A stretch of DNA of 64,000 bases from Bacteroidales bacterium UBA5429 (GCA_002427605.1 DIRT01000008.1:62914-126913), one strand, 5' to 3'. Shown: positions 35,548 to 45,304, counted from the stretch's first letter. A program made the numbers and translations. Notes: generated by a model from the sequence alone, not told the origin.

Positions 35548-38500
35548 TTATTCACTTGTATAAGGCAGCACAGAAGGTTGGGGTGGAATCAGTTGCTCCT
35601 GTTTTTTTATTTCTATATTTTTGAACAGGAGTGCTTTAGGCAAGATATAGCTTACGGGAATTCCGACCAGTTGAAATTCGTCATATCCAAAAAAACTTTG
35701 TTCTCTCCCAGAGGTAACTCTATTGAATACTTGATATTCTTTTTCGACTGCTTCAATTTGTTTAAAGGATTGTACAGAGAATGGAGGAAGGCTAACACCT
35801 CTGATGAGTTGTTCACTACCATCTTTTACGTTAACCTGATAGATATATATGGGGGTTGTTTTTCCATCTCCCAAGTTGCCAGAGGTTTGAAAATCACGAT
35901 CGTGCATGTAGGGTAGTTTGGTAATGATATAAGCAAACTGATATCCCTCTTCTTTAGCCATTTTAATCAACTGTTTTTTCAATTGAGCTCGAGAACGATT
36001 GAATCGATACTTATTTTCTCCTTTGAGCCATAAGACTCCGGGAGCTAAGGCCGTTGAAACACGATTCAGACTAAAACCAATGCGATGATGTCCTGTGGAG
36101 GCGATTGAGCTTGAGGTTGGAATTCTGTCTGAAAGGAACTGTTTAATTACTCCTTTTTCAATTAAAGGAAGGGTAGGAGAGGGTAAATTTCCTTCTGCAT
36201 CAATTTTGAAATGCCCAATTAGAGGAGTATGGTTGTATGATTCTAGATGATCGACAGCCAACAGATTAAGATATTTCGAAATAATTCTTTTATTGATCAG
36301 TTGTTCATTTTGGTTCTCTTTTGGTAAATAGGAGAGGAGCCATTTTGTTTGTTCATCAATGCCCAGGAAAGGTTTTCTTCCAGCTAAGATTCCATTCTCA
36401 TTTTCAACAAAACTATGATTAAAAAGAGTACCCACAGCATCGTCCATAATTAAAACGGGTCCTTGGTAAATCCCTTCAAATAGTGGAGCTTTTCTCAATT
36501 TATCGAGGTTGTCAGCCAGTTGGAGTGTTACTTTTTTTAAGCTATCAAGTGTAGGAATTACTCCCGATTTATTGAAGAGAAGTTGAAAGTGATCATTCAA
36601 ATACTCTCCACTTTCAGTTTGTGTTTCAGCAAAAACACGTAGTGATATCAATGAGTATGGTTGCCTGAATTGTACTTTTTCAGAATTGAGATAATAAAGA
36701 TCTGCACTAATGGCGTGAAGAGAGACAGTAGAGTTGATAATGGAAGGATATTCTTTAAATAAAGCAGACAATTGAACTGCTATATTTTCCATTTGAGCTT
36801 GAGAAAAGGTCTCTTTAGCTCCTCCAGAAGTTGTGTCAGCAATTAGGGTTGGGTAAAAATCGGGAAGTTGTGGCGGATGTGATTCTTTGTTTTGTTGTGC
36901 GAGTTTATTTTTCTTGGCTTCCCAACGTGCAGCCACTTTCTTGTATTGTTGATCTGTACCTTTCCAGATACCGTTTCGGATTGCAGAGTACTCAATCTCT
37001 TCGGGAATCGCAAAACAAGTACCACTATTAGAGCGATTCTGTATATCAAAATAGTTCAGATTATTGAGTTTGTGAGAGCCAACTAAAAGTTGAGATTCTA
37101 TAGAGTTTTTTTGCATTTCTTTAGCGTAAATGATTCCTCCTAATGAAGCTTTAACTGAAATAAATTTTGCATCAGCCATTAAATAACTGATATAGTAAGG
37201 AGAAGGCAATCCGGGGATATAAAGTTCAATTCTATTTCTATCGATTTCTTCTTCCAGAGCTTTAAAAATCTGATTCTGTTCAGAGGTAGGATATTTAATT
37301 TTCTCTGTAGGTCTTTGAATTACAGGGGGTTTTTCTTGAGATTTATTTTGTTTTTGCAATTCAATTTGTTGAACAAAAAGTGCCGGAGATACACAACTAA
37401 CGGGAACGGCTCCCGACTCAGCAATACAGATTCCGGAAAAGACAGCAGGTGTGTCCCCTACCGCTTTGATCTGACTCAACATAGCAAGGGGTGTCCCGAT
37501 TAAACTAACACCTCTAACTAATTGATCAGGTCTTCCATCAGCAAAAACTTGATATACTTCGATAGGAGTAATCTTAAAAGCATTGGGGATTTCCCGACTG
37601 GTAAGGGTATAACCTCCGGTTACGCTTTTAAGATAGATTCCAAACTCTATATTTTGTTTGATCAATTCCTGGCGTAATTGTTCACGAAGTTGGGTATCCG
37701 TGTAGTTTTCATCACTTTCTACAATCATATTGGATTGTCTGGATACGGGCTGCATACCTGCTTCTGCTCTGGCATGTCCATTGGAGAATTCGAATCCGTC
37801 AATGGGAGTACGTGACATAAGGAAGGAGTTCAAAACTCCTTCCTTGATGACTTCAACACGACAGCCTCTGATTCCCTCTTCATCAAAAATATAACTTCCA
37901 CTAAGAGGAATTCCTTTATAGAATTGCAATGTAGGATCAAAAGTGATATTAATATGGGGATTGAGGATCTGTTCTCCAACTTTTTTCTTAAAGGTCTGCC
38001 CATCTCGTTCACTTTTAAGGCGGGAACCTTCTACTCGGTGTCCAAAAAGTTCATGAAAGAAAACAGCTGCAGCATCGTTAGAGAGTAAGGCGGGTCCGGA
38101 GAAAGATTCTAAAGAGGGTGCTGTTTTCAAGTTAAGGAATAGTTCTTTGAGCTCAATTATTTTCTCTTCAACAACTTCATTTGAAGGGAGAGATATCGGA
38201 TCAAAGGCAAACCAGGAATGATAAACCGGGATATTCATTCCATCTTCAGCCTTTCCATCGATGTAAATAGAGAGGTAAGTGCTTGATTGATTTTGCACAA
38301 TGCTATTTCCTTCACTGCTTACGTAATATTTGCGAGCTAATGTGTAATTGATGGAAGCTTGGGCTGAAGTAATATCTTGAAATGGGAATAGTTTTTCTGA
38401 ATATGATCTTAATTTCCCTTTCCATAGCTCCATATTAAAGCTGGTATTGGAAATGGGGGGTTCATAGTAACTTTCCAGGAGACTTTCGGTAAAATCGGGG

Positions 38501-38997
38501 CTGGAATCCTCTAATTCAACAAGAAGGACACTATTGGATTTCACCTGTTGATATTGTGATGCAGCCTGTTGATAGGCTAAACCGGTTTCTCTACGGAGAA
38601 TCTGCTTGAGAGCTGCAATCTCTTCAGTAACAGGAATTCTAATTTTATACTCCTGGTCACCAAAATATACATATCCTGATCTGATTTCACGAAAATTATC
38701 CATTGTCATAGAACCGACTCTGACCTGAATAGTGACAACTCTTTTGTGTTCTTCATCGGATTGATTAATCACATTAAAGAGAGAACTAATTTTGTAGGAG
38801 TGGTTCTCTTCCAAGCGGTAAGTAAGTATATAAGCCGGAGGGTCTAATTTTTTAAGTTCAGCAAAATTTTTATCACACTCTTCTTTAAGAGTTTGCAATA
38901 AAATATCCTTTTCGCCCTGGTTTTGACCTGAAAGCGATTTTGAAAATAGAAGGAGCACTCCAATCAGTGCAAAACAGAGATGACGAAGTCGAATCAT
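35548..38997 (-). CDS. exported double-domain TldD/PmbA-like metalloprotease
   Basis: 1149 residues with a signal peptide (~1-24). The first half (~30-555) is a TldD/PmbA-like protease: HELFGHRVEG (~315) carries the zinc HExxxH, and VPVSCVSPALFVQQIEL (~540) supplies the cysteine ligand. The second half (~580-1149) repeats the same plan, but the helix reads LFNHSFVENENG, without the HE pair, and the late block reads IPVSYILPKALLFKNIEI, with Tyr where Cys was. So one active and one inactive half are fused, like TldD with TldE, but in one exported chain. E. coli TldD/E are cytoplasmic. Substrate unknown. Confidence 0.82.
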   Translation of the reverse strand: MIRLRHLCFALIGVLLLFSKSLSGQNQGEKDILLQTLKEECDKNFAELKKLDPPAYILTYRLEENHSYKISSLFNVINQSDEEHKRVVTIQVRVGSMTMDNFREIRSGYVYFGDQEYKIRIPVTEEIAALKQILRRETGLAYQQAASQYQQVKSNSVLLVELEDSSPDFTESLLESYYEPPISNTSFNMELWKGKLRSYSEKLFPFQDITSAQASINYTLARKYYVSSEGNSIVQNQSSTYLSIYIDGKAEDGMNIPVYHSWFAFDPISLPSNEVVEEKIIELKELFLNLKTAPSLESFSGPALLSNDAAAVFFHELFGHRVEGSRLKSERDGQTFKKKVGEQILNPHINITFDPTLQFYKGIPLSGSYIFDEEGIRGCRVEVIKEGVLNSFLMSRTPIDGFEFSNGHARAEAGMQPVSRQSNMIVESDENYTDTQLREQLRQELIKQNIEFGIYLKSVTGGYTLTSREIPNAFKITPIEVYQVFADGRPDQLVRGVSLIGTPLAMLSQIKAVGDTPAVFSGICIAESGAVPVSCVSPALFVQQIELQKQNKSQEKPPVIQRPTEKIKYPTSEQNQIFKALEEEIDRNRIELYIPGLPSPYYISYLMADAKFISVKASLGGIIYAKEMQKNSIESQLLVGSHKLNNLNYFDIQNRSNSGTCFAIPEEIEYSAIRNGIWKGTDQQYKKVAARWEAKKNKLAQQNKESHPPQLPDFYPTLIADTTSGGAKETFSQAQMENIAVQLSALFKEYPSIINSTVSLHAISADLYYLNSEKVQFRQPYSLISLRVFAETQTESGEYLNDHFQLLFNKSGVIPTLDSLKKVTLQLADNLDKLRKAPLFEGIYQGPVLIMDDAVGTLFNHSFVENENGILAGRKPFLGIDEQTKWLLSYLPKENQNEQLINKRIISKYLNLLAVDHLESYNHTPLIGHFKIDAEGNLPSPTLPLIEKGVIKQFLSDRIPTSSSIASTGHHRIGFSLNRVSTALAPGVLWLKGENKYRFNRSRAQLKKQLIKMAKEEGYQFAYIITKLPYMHDRDFQTSGNLGDGKTTPIYIYQVNVKDGSEQLIRGVSLPPFSVQSFKQIEAVEKEYQVFNRVTSGREQSFFGYDEFQLVGIPVSYILPKALLFKNIEIKKQEQLIPPQPSVLPYTSE

Positions 38998-39019
38998 CTT
39001 AATATAATTTAGTAACCGA

Positions 39020-39027
39020 CAAAGGTA
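39020..39027 (-). promoter_or_regulatory. promoter -7 element of the TldD-like gene
   Basis: TACCTTTG on the minus strand, 22 bp before the ATG. Confidence 0.6.
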
Positions 39028-39125
39028 ATTAAAAAAAATGAAATAGTTCGAAGATAAAAAAAAGAACCCAAAAATTAATTTGAGCTCTTTTTATTTTTCA
39101 GGAATGATGATTCCAAAACAAATAA

Positions 39126-40376
39126 TTATTCTAATTCGTGAACAACAAGACCTGAACGTAATTTAGGTTCAAACCAGGTTGTTTTTGGAGGCATGATATT
39201 ATTTGTATCAGCAATATCAATCAATTGTTTCATAGAAACGGGATAAAGTGCGAAAGCAACTTTCATTTCACCACTATCTACTCTTCTTTTTAACTCTCCT
39301 AATCCACGAATTCCACCTACAAAGTCGATTCTGTTATCTGTTCTTAAATCTTTAATTCCTAAAATTTGATCTAATACTAAATTGGAAAGGATAGTTACAT
39401 CCAGAACACCAATAGGATCATTATCATCATAGGTTCCTGGTTTAGCAATAAGTTGGTACCAATTACCACCTAAATACATACTAAATTCATGTAGTTGAGC
39501 TGGTTTATAGATCTCTTTACCAATCAATTTAAAATCGAAATGTTTTTTTAATAATTCTATAAACTCTTCTTCTGAGTGACCGTTAAGATCTTGAACTACT
39601 CTATTATAGTCAATAATTTTCAGTTGGTTATCAGGGAAAATCACTGCCATAAAATAGTTATACTCTTCTTTCCCATTATGATTAGGGTTAGCATTTCTTT
39701 TCTCGCTACCAACCAATGCTGCAGCTGCAGTGCGGTGGTGTCCATCAGCAACATAAAGATAAGGAATTTCGGTTCTGAAAATCTCAACAATCTCTTCATT
39801 AATTTTGGGGTCATTAATTACCCAGAAAGTGTGTCCAAATCCTTCATCTGCAATAAAGTCATACTCTGGTTCTTGTGACGAGGTTATTTTCTCAACTATA
39901 GCATCAATTCTATTGTTCGCAGGATAAGTAAAGAATACAGGCTCTACGTTAGCATTAGTAATTCTAACGTGAATCATACGATCTTCCTCTTTATCCTTAC
40001 GAGTTAATTCATGCTTTTTAATATTATTATTGAGATAATCATCGATATGAGCACATCCAACAATACCATATTGAGTTCTTCCATCCATAGTTTGTGCATA
40101 GATATAGAAGTTTTCCTCTTGATCTTGTACTAACCATTTGTTATCTTTAAAGCGTTGAAAGTTTTTCACCACTTGATCATATACTTCTTGGGAGTGTTCA
40201 TCTATTCCCACAGGGAGATCAATTTCAGCTTTAGTAACATGGAGTAAAGAGTATTGATTTCCCGCAGCTTCTTTTCTTGCTTCTTCAGAATTAAGTACGT
40301 CATAGGGTCTCGAAGCTAAATCTTTTACAATTTCTTTAGGTGGTCTGAGCCCCTTAAATGGTTTAATTATAGCCAT
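39126..40376 (-). CDS. DUF1015 family protein
   Basis: 416 residues from the ATG at 40376 (MAIIKPFKGLRPPKE, the standard family start). The longer frame to 40466 is excluded because a promoter element at 40412-40419 lies inside it. Conserved blocks: SRPYDVLNSEEAR (~22), KKHELTRKDKEEDR (~122), YVADGHHRTAAA (~216). In many Bacteroidota the family sits beside serA/serC; here it is alone. Some members have been linked to a serine kinase activity, which I would treat as a hypothesis for this one. Confidence 0.87.
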   Translation of the reverse strand: MAIIKPFKGLRPPKEIVKDLASRPYDVLNSEEARKEAAGNQYSLLHVTKAEIDLPVGIDEHSQEVYDQVVKNFQRFKDNKWLVQDQEENFYIYAQTMDGRTQYGIVGCAHIDDYLNNNIKKHELTRKDKEEDRMIHVRITNANVEPVFFTYPANNRIDAIVEKITSSQEPEYDFIADEGFGHTFWVINDPKINEEIVEIFRTEIPYLYVADGHHRTAAAALVGSEKRNANPNHNGKEEYNYFMAVIFPDNQLKIIDYNRVVQDLNGHSEEEFIELLKKHFDFKLIGKEIYKPAQLHEFSMYLGGNWYQLIAKPGTYDDNDPIGVLDVTILSNLVLDQILGIKDLRTDNRIDFVGGIRGLGELKRRVDSGEMKVAFALYPVSMKQLIDIADTNNIMPPKTTWFEPKLRSGLVVHELE

Positions 40377-40411
40377 AATTACGAAATATTTAGGTTTTAA
40401 AATTAACGCTG

Positions 40412-40419
40412 CAAAAGTA
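40412..40419 (-). promoter_or_regulatory. promoter -7 element of the DUF1015 gene
   Basis: TACTTTTG on the minus strand, 35 bp before the ATG at 40376. Confidence 0.6.
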
Positions 40420-40434
40420 GCGAAAAATTCGATA

Positions 40435-40468
40435 TAAAAAACAGGGTGTTTGTTTTGCAAAAACACCC
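40435..40468 (-). terminator. intrinsic terminator of the four-helix gene
   Basis: On the minus strand GGGTGTTT (40468-40461) pairs with AAACACCC (40451-40444), eight perfect base pairs, followed by TGTTTTTTAT. It separates the four-helix gene from the DUF1015 promoter. Confidence 0.72.
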
Positions 40469-40502
40469 CACTTTAAACACTATAGTTGTATCGCTAAACT
40501 CA

Positions 40503-40925
40503 TTACATAGAATCATCCGCATCATCTTCATCACGGGTTGAGGAAAGTGAGCGCTGTAAAGAAGAGATAAGAGATCCAATCATTTTTGTAAGTTCCATTA
40601 ATTGATTTCTGGAATAATCTTTTTGATCATCATCAAAAAAGTTCATTTGAGCGACAATTTCAGTATAAACAACACATTCTCTAACTGCACTTTTAGCCAT
40701 CTTTAAATAATAGATAAACTGTGTTTTGTTTCTTGCAGATCCTTCCGCCAAATGAAGTCCGATATTTTGAGCTGATTTAAGAAAAGGATCTTCTAAACTA
40801 AGTTGGTGAGGGGCTGGGATTTCACTTAGGTTTTTGTACAACCAAGTGATATAATCCAATGTCTTTGCGTAGATACGTAAGTCTTCAAACCTAAAAAAAC
40901 TCACGGTGTTTTCTTGTTCGTTCAT
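40503..40925 (-). CDS. four-helix bundle protein, S23 / 23S intervening-sequence family
   Basis: 140 residues, all-helical. FRFEDLRIYAKTLDYITWLY at the start, then NIGLHLAEGSARN (~53) and YLKMAKSAVRECVVYTEIV (~69) are the family hallmarks; an acidic tail follows. Relatives are encoded inside 23S rRNA intervening sequences in some bacteria and as free-standing genes in many Bacteroidota. No rRNA sequence surrounds this copy. Function unknown; it has its own promoter and terminator. Confidence 0.85.
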   Translation of the reverse strand: MNEQENTVSFFRFEDLRIYAKTLDYITWLYKNLSEIPAPHQLSLEDPFLKSAQNIGLHLAEGSARNKTQFIYYLKMAKSAVRECVVYTEIVAQMNFFDDDQKDYSRNQLMELTKMIGSLISSLQRSLSSTRDEDDADDSM

Positions 40926-40956
40926 AATGATACATGTTAAGTGAGAAATATTTCCT

Positions 40957-40964
40957 CAAAGATA
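40957..40964 (-). promoter_or_regulatory. promoter -7 element of the four-helix gene
   Basis: TATCTTTG on the minus strand, 31 bp before the start codon. Confidence 0.6.
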
Positions 40965-41178
40965 ACTTTATTTTACCAAAAAACAACAAATATTATGTTT
41001 TTTTAACAAAAAAAGATCTTTTTATTGGATATCTAGACATTTTTATGGTAAAAAGAGTCATTTATGCTTCTAAAAATGACATAAATCAAAAAATGGACGT
41101 TAATTTTCATGAAAAATCTGATTAATTTCGGAGTTTTTCACTTCTCTTTTTTACACAATTCTGATGAATAACTTTTTG

Positions 41179-41186
41179 TATTTTTG
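41179..41186 (+). promoter_or_regulatory. promoter -7 element of the SRPBCC-lptB operon
   Basis: TATTTTTG, 26 bp before the ATG at 41213. Confidence 0.6.
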
Positions 41187-41212
41187 CAAACTGTTATAAT
41201 ATTAACAAAAGT

Positions 41213-41611
41213 ATGAAACTGAACGGACCTAAAAAGAGGGTTGTAGCACAAAGTGAAACAATTTATAATTTAGTTTCAAATTGCTCTCATCTAAGTAAAT
41301 ACATGCCTCCTGAATATGAACTTATTGCCTCTGATTCGGACAGCATAGAGTTTGAAATTAAAAATATTACAAGATTAAAAATTGTAATTGCAGATAGAGT
41401 TCCATTTTCCAGGGTAGAATTTCAGGTTCATAATGATAAAAACTTCCCTATACTGCTTGTGATTGATATTGATCAACAACAGATGGAATCAGAAATAGAG
41501 TTATATATAGAAGCGGATATTCCTTTTTATCTGCAGCCTGTGGTCAAATCACCTCTGAATAAAATGATGGAAGAGATTACAAATAGAATTAAAGTGGAAG
41601 CTGAAAAATAG
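41213..41611 (+). CDS. SRPBCC/START-like small protein
   Basis: 132 residues. The order of one N-terminal strand, a helix (ETIYNLVSNCSHLSKYMP), a beta-sheet of alternating hydrophobics and a long C-terminal helix (SPLNKMMEEITNRIKVEAEK) is that of the SRPBCC/polyketide-cyclase fold, a cavity that binds lipids or other small ligands. No signal peptide. It precedes lptB by 7 bp, which could point to an envelope-lipid link, but this is inference. Confidence 0.68.
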   Translation: MKLNGPKKRVVAQSETIYNLVSNCSHLSKYMPPEYELIASDSDSIEFEIKNITRLKIVIADRVPFSRVEFQVHNDKNFPILLVIDIDQQQMESEIELYIEADIPFYLQPVVKSPLNKMMEEITNRIKVEAEK

Positions 41612-41618
41612 TCTAATT

Positions 41619-42353
41619 ATGGAATTTTCTCAAATAAGTACTGAAGATTTAGTAAAAAAATATAAACAAAGAACGGTTGTAAATCAAGTTTCTATTTCTT
41701 TCAAACAGGGGGAGATTGTTGGTCTGTTGGGGCCTAACGGAGCTGGCAAGACAACCTCTTTTTATATGATTGTTGGATTAATTCGTCCCAATTCAGGAAG
41801 AATTTTTCTGAATGATCAGGAGATCACAAAACTGCCTATGTACAAAAGAGCCCAATCTGGTATTGCCTATCTGCCACAGGAAGCTTCTGTTTTTAGACAT
41901 CTTTCCGTTGAAGATAATATCAGGGCAATTTTAGAATTTACTTCATTGACTAAAGCGGAACAGAAGAATCGGTTGGAGGAGTTAATTGCAGAGTTTCGTT
42001 TAGAAACTGTGAGAAAGAATTTAGGAAACAATTTATCAGGGGGGGAGCGAAGACGGACTGAAATCGCACGTTGTCTCGCATCGAATCCCAAGTTTATCCT
42101 CTTAGATGAACCGTTTGCCGGCGTAGATCCCATTGCAGTTGAAGACATTCAACATATTGTGGCTAATTTAAAGACTAAAAATATTGGAATTTTAATTACA
42201 GACCATAATGTTCACGAAACATTATCAATTACAGATCGGTCCTATTTGCTCTTTGAAGGTGCTGTTATTCGTTCCGGTACGGCAGAAGAACTCGCATCTG
42301 ATGAATACGTTAGAAAAGTGTATTTGGGACAAAATTTTGAATTAAGAAGATAA
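41619..42353 (+). CDS. lptB: LPS export ABC transporter ATPase LptB
   Basis: 244 residues. Walker A GPNGAGKTT (~38-46), Q-loop LPQEASVFRHLSVEDNI (~86), signature LSGGERRRTEIAR (~139), Walker B ILLDEPFAGVDPIAV (~158) and switch ITDHNVHETL. The FAGVDP and DHNV-ETL phrases are specific to LptB. It powers LPS extraction with LptFGC, which lie elsewhere. It ends 3 bp from the convergent exporter operon. Confidence 0.93.
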   Translation: MEFSQISTEDLVKKYKQRTVVNQVSISFKQGEIVGLLGPNGAGKTTSFYMIVGLIRPNSGRIFLNDQEITKLPMYKRAQSGIAYLPQEASVFRHLSVEDNIRAILEFTSLTKAEQKNRLEELIAEFRLETVRKNLGNNLSGGERRRTEIARCLASNPKFILLDEPFAGVDPIAVEDIQHIVANLKTKNIGILITDHNVHETLSITDRSYLLFEGAVIRSGTAEELASDEYVRKVYLGQNFELRR

Positions 42354-42356
42354 AAC

Positions 42357-43472
42357 TTAATTAATTTTATCTGAATAGCTGAGGAGTGCAGCGATGTTAA
42401 TTCCAACAGCCATACCACTCAAAATAAGTACCTGAGAAGCAATCTCTCTCAATCCTGCACCTTTGAGAATGACTAGTTTGATAATATCCATATAGAAGGA
42501 CATAGGGTTAGCGAAGTTAATCCACTTGGCCCATTCAGGCATTCCCTCGGTGGGAGTAAATAAGCCACTGAGCAGTACGTAAATCACAAAGAGGAAAAAC
42601 ACAATAAACATCGCTTGAAGTTGATTTTTGGACACAAAAGAGATAAAAAATCCCAATCCTAACATGACTAACAGATAGATTGCCGTAGCTCCTAACAGAG
42701 TTGTGGTACTTCCCTGAATAGAGATTCCAAAGAAAAACACCATAAGGATTAGTCCGACTATAAACTCCAACATTCCCAAAATCCAGAAAGGGATCATTTT
42801 TCCTACCAGGAACTGCCACTTTAAGATAGGAGTAACATTAATTTGTTCGATAGTTCCAATCTCCTTTTCCCGTACAATATTTAATGCTGTAACATAAGAC
42901 CCAATCAAGGTAACCAGAATGACTAAAATTCCGGGAACCATAATATTTTGGTAATTCATTTTTTCATTATACCAATGGATATGGTTAATTGAGATAGAGG
43001 TCATCTTTTTGATCGAAGGGGGTGTTCCCTCTTCTTTTGATTCAAAAAAACCGGTCAGCACATTTTTAATATAATCCGATCCAATACCTGCTTTAACACT
43101 ATTGATAGCATTGGCTGTGATGGCAATTTGTGACTCTTCTCCCCGCACCATTTGTTTCTCAAAATGAGGTGGAAATTGCAAGATAAAATCGACATGGTCG
43201 TGAAGTAAAGCTTCCTCTTTTTCTGCTTCCGAATCAATAAATCCGCAATCGATAAAGTGAGAAGAGTGTCTGAAATGTTCAATAATTTCCCGGGATAGAG
43301 TAGAGTGGTCCTGATCCCAAAACGCAATGGAAATATGTTTGATCTCATAATCTGCAGTGAAGGGGAAAATGAGAAATTGTACGAGGGGTGCAACTATTAA
43401 AATGGAGATCAGTAATCGATTCCGAAACACTTGCAAAAACTCCTTTTTGATCAGCATTAAAATGATTCTCAT
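42357..43472 (-). CDS. ABC-2 type permease, YhhJ/YbhR type (second permease of exporter)
   Basis: 371 residues. N-terminal helix (~20-40), a large periplasmic loop (to ~170), then five helices. The phrase VREKEIGTIEQINVTPI (~199-215) is the conserved coupling region of YhhJ/YbhS-type permeases. The 5' end overlaps the preceding permease by 4 bp. With its partner it forms the membrane channel of a drug- or lipid-exporting ABC pump. Confidence 0.88.
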   Translation of the reverse strand: MRIILMLIKKEFLQVFRNRLLISILIVAPLVQFLIFPFTADYEIKHISIAFWDQDHSTLSREIIEHFRHSSHFIDCGFIDSEAEKEEALLHDHVDFILQFPPHFEKQMVRGEESQIAITANAINSVKAGIGSDYIKNVLTGFFESKEEGTPPSIKKMTSISINHIHWYNEKMNYQNIMVPGILVILVTLIGSYVTALNIVREKEIGTIEQINVTPILKWQFLVGKMIPFWILGMLEFIVGLILMVFFFGISIQGSTTTLLGATAIYLLVMLGLGFFISFVSKNQLQAMFIVFFLFVIYVLLSGLFTPTEGMPEWAKWINFANPMSFYMDIIKLVILKGAGLREIASQVLILSGMAVGINIAALLSYSDKIN

Positions 43473-44581
43473 GACGCTCTCCTCCTATCAATTTGTGTGA
43501 CACTAAAAATAGTTAATAGTGTAGAAATGAACAAAAGAACAGCGACGTAGAACCAGATATCGATGAACGTGGCCCCCTTAATCATTATATCTTTCAAAGC
43601 TAAAATAAACCACTTCGCAGGGAAAATATTAGCTAAAAGTTGGAATCCATAAGGCATATTATCGAGTGGAAAGAGAAAACCGGAGAGTAAAACGGTGGGT
43701 AAAAAGAGTCCCATCATGGTGATCATCATGGCATCTAATTGTGTTTTGGAAATAGCTGAAATTAGCAATCCAAAAGAGGCTGATGTAAACATGAAAACAA
43801 TACAAAGAATCAACAAAACAAAAATATTTCCCTTGATTGGCATGTCAAAAATCCATACGCTGATAGCTAAAATTATGAGGGTACTTAAGAATGAAAGTGC
43901 CATGTAAGGGATCACTTTTCCTAACACAATATGAATCTTTTTGACTGGGGTAATCAACATCATTTTCATGGTGTTGGTTTCAGATTCACGCGCTAAAGTG
44001 ATGGAGGACATTAAAGCAGTGATAATAATCATTATCAGAGTGATAATACCCGGAACAAACATGTAAACACTGTTTAATTCAGGATTGTATTTCATCTGAA
44101 TTGATACTTTTAATTGTCCTATTTTACCAAACTCTGTCAGATTAATATCGTTTTCAAAATTTAAAATGACAGTTTCAATATACTGTTTGATGACGGAGGC
44201 TACATTGATATCCGACATATCATTAATTACTTGTAGCTCTACTTCTTTTTCTGAAATTAATTTTTTTTCAAATTGAGGGGGGATAATAATTGCTGCTTTG
44301 ATCTGTAATTGGGAAAAATCTTCTGCAATCTCCTTTTCACTTTTAGGGTAGTTAACAACTTGAAAGTATCCCGATGCAGTCAGTGATTGGATTAACCTTT
44401 TTGATTGCACATCTTCGGATTGGTCATAAATAGAAATTTTAGCATTGGGAATCTCTGTACTGATAGTGAATCCAAAGAGAATAATGAGTACAATAGGCAT
44501 CGACAACATCAAAAACAGTGAGATTTTGTCCCTGTAAATGTGGATCAGTTCTTTACGGATGATGGCTAACAGTTGATTCAT
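43469..44581 (-). CDS. ABC-2 type permease (first permease of exporter)
   Basis: 370 residues with the same layout as the downstream paralogue: N-terminal helix, periplasmic domain (~40-175), five helices, and ARESETNTMKMMLITPV (~197) as coupling segment. 3-bp gap to the upstream ATPase gene, 4-bp overlap with the next permease. The two copies appear to form a heterodimer. Confidence 0.88.
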   Translation of the reverse strand: MNQLLAIIRKELIHIYRDKISLFLMLSMPIVLIILFGFTISTEIPNAKISIYDQSEDVQSKRLIQSLTASGYFQVVNYPKSEKEIAEDFSQLQIKAAIIIPPQFEKKLISEKEVELQVINDMSDINVASVIKQYIETVILNFENDINLTEFGKIGQLKVSIQMKYNPELNSVYMFVPGIITLIMIIITALMSSITLARESETNTMKMMLITPVKKIHIVLGKVIPYMALSFLSTLIILAISVWIFDMPIKGNIFVLLILCIVFMFTSASFGLLISAISKTQLDAMMITMMGLFLPTVLLSGFLFPLDNMPYGFQLLANIFPAKWFILALKDIMIKGATFIDIWFYVAVLLFISTLLTIFSVTQIDRRRAS

Positions 44582-44584
44582 AGT

Positions 44585-45304
44585 TTATCGGTTCACAAAG
44601 TGGGTAAATAGTTCATCAATTGTGTTGACGCCCATCTGAATTTTAAGCTCTGTGGGAGTTCCGATCAACTTCAAATCACCTTCTGCCATGATGGAAATCC
44701 GTTCGCAGTAGGAGGCTTCATCCATGTAGTGAGTAGTAATAAAAATGGTAACTCCTTGAGCAGCAGCTTTATATATTAAACTCCAAAACTCCCGACGTAC
44801 AATAGGGTCAACACCACTGGTAGGTTCATCCAGAAAAACAATTTTAGGATGGTGCAGCAGGGCGGTAGAAAATGCCAGTTTTTGTTTCCACCCTAAAGGG
44901 ATACTGGATACCAGTTGATCCTTATGCTTCATTAGGTTCAATTCTGTAAGATGTCCTTCAATTCTCTCATTGAGTTCCTGTTTGGGAACCTTATATATAG
45001 TCCCGAAAAGCGTCATATTTTCTTTGATAGTCAGGTCATCATAAAGTGAAAAACGCTGACTCATGTATCCAATCTCTTTTTTGATCTGCTTAGATTCAGT
45101 TTTGAGGTCATATCCGGCAATTCGAGCGGTTCCGGAAGTAGGGAGTAACAAGCCACACATCATTTTCATCGCTGTGGTTTTGCCCGCACCATTGGCACCC
45201 AGAAATCCAAATATCTCCCCTCGTTTTACCTGAAAAGAGATATTATTGACTGCCGTAAAGGAGCCAAACCGTTTTGTCAAATTATGAACCTCAATGGTGT
45301 ACAT
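44585..45304 (-). CDS. ABC exporter ATPase (second ATPase)
   Basis: 239 residues. Walker A GANGAGKTT (~38), Walker B VFLDEPTSGVDP (~157). At the usual signature site the sequence reads SSIPLGWKQKLAF (~133), so the canonical LSGGQ is altered, as often seen in one half of YbhF-type ATPases. Overlaps the upstream ATPase gene by 14 bp. In E. coli YbhF both domains are in one chain; here they are split. Confidence 0.88.
   Translation of the reverse strand: MYTIEVHNLTKRFGSFTAVNNISFQVKRGEIFGFLGANGAGKTTAMKMMCGLLLPTSGTARIAGYDLKTESKQIKKEIGYMSQRFSLYDDLTIKENMTLFGTIYKVPKQELNERIEGHLTELNLMKHKDQLVSSIPLGWKQKLAFSTALLHHPKIVFLDEPTSGVDPIVRREFWSLIYKAAAQGVTIFITTHYMDEASYCERISIMAEGDLKLIGTPTELKIQMGVNTIDELFTHFVNR

Noticed and set aside
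40503..40925. 23S rRNA intervening sequence
   Set aside because: The protein family suggests it, but no rRNA sequence flanks the gene.
40934..41125. 63-codon plus-strand frame upstream of the SRPBCC gene
   Set aside because: It covers the minus-strand promoter of the four-helix gene; composition is AT-driven lysine/phenylalanine and there is no start-site evidence.
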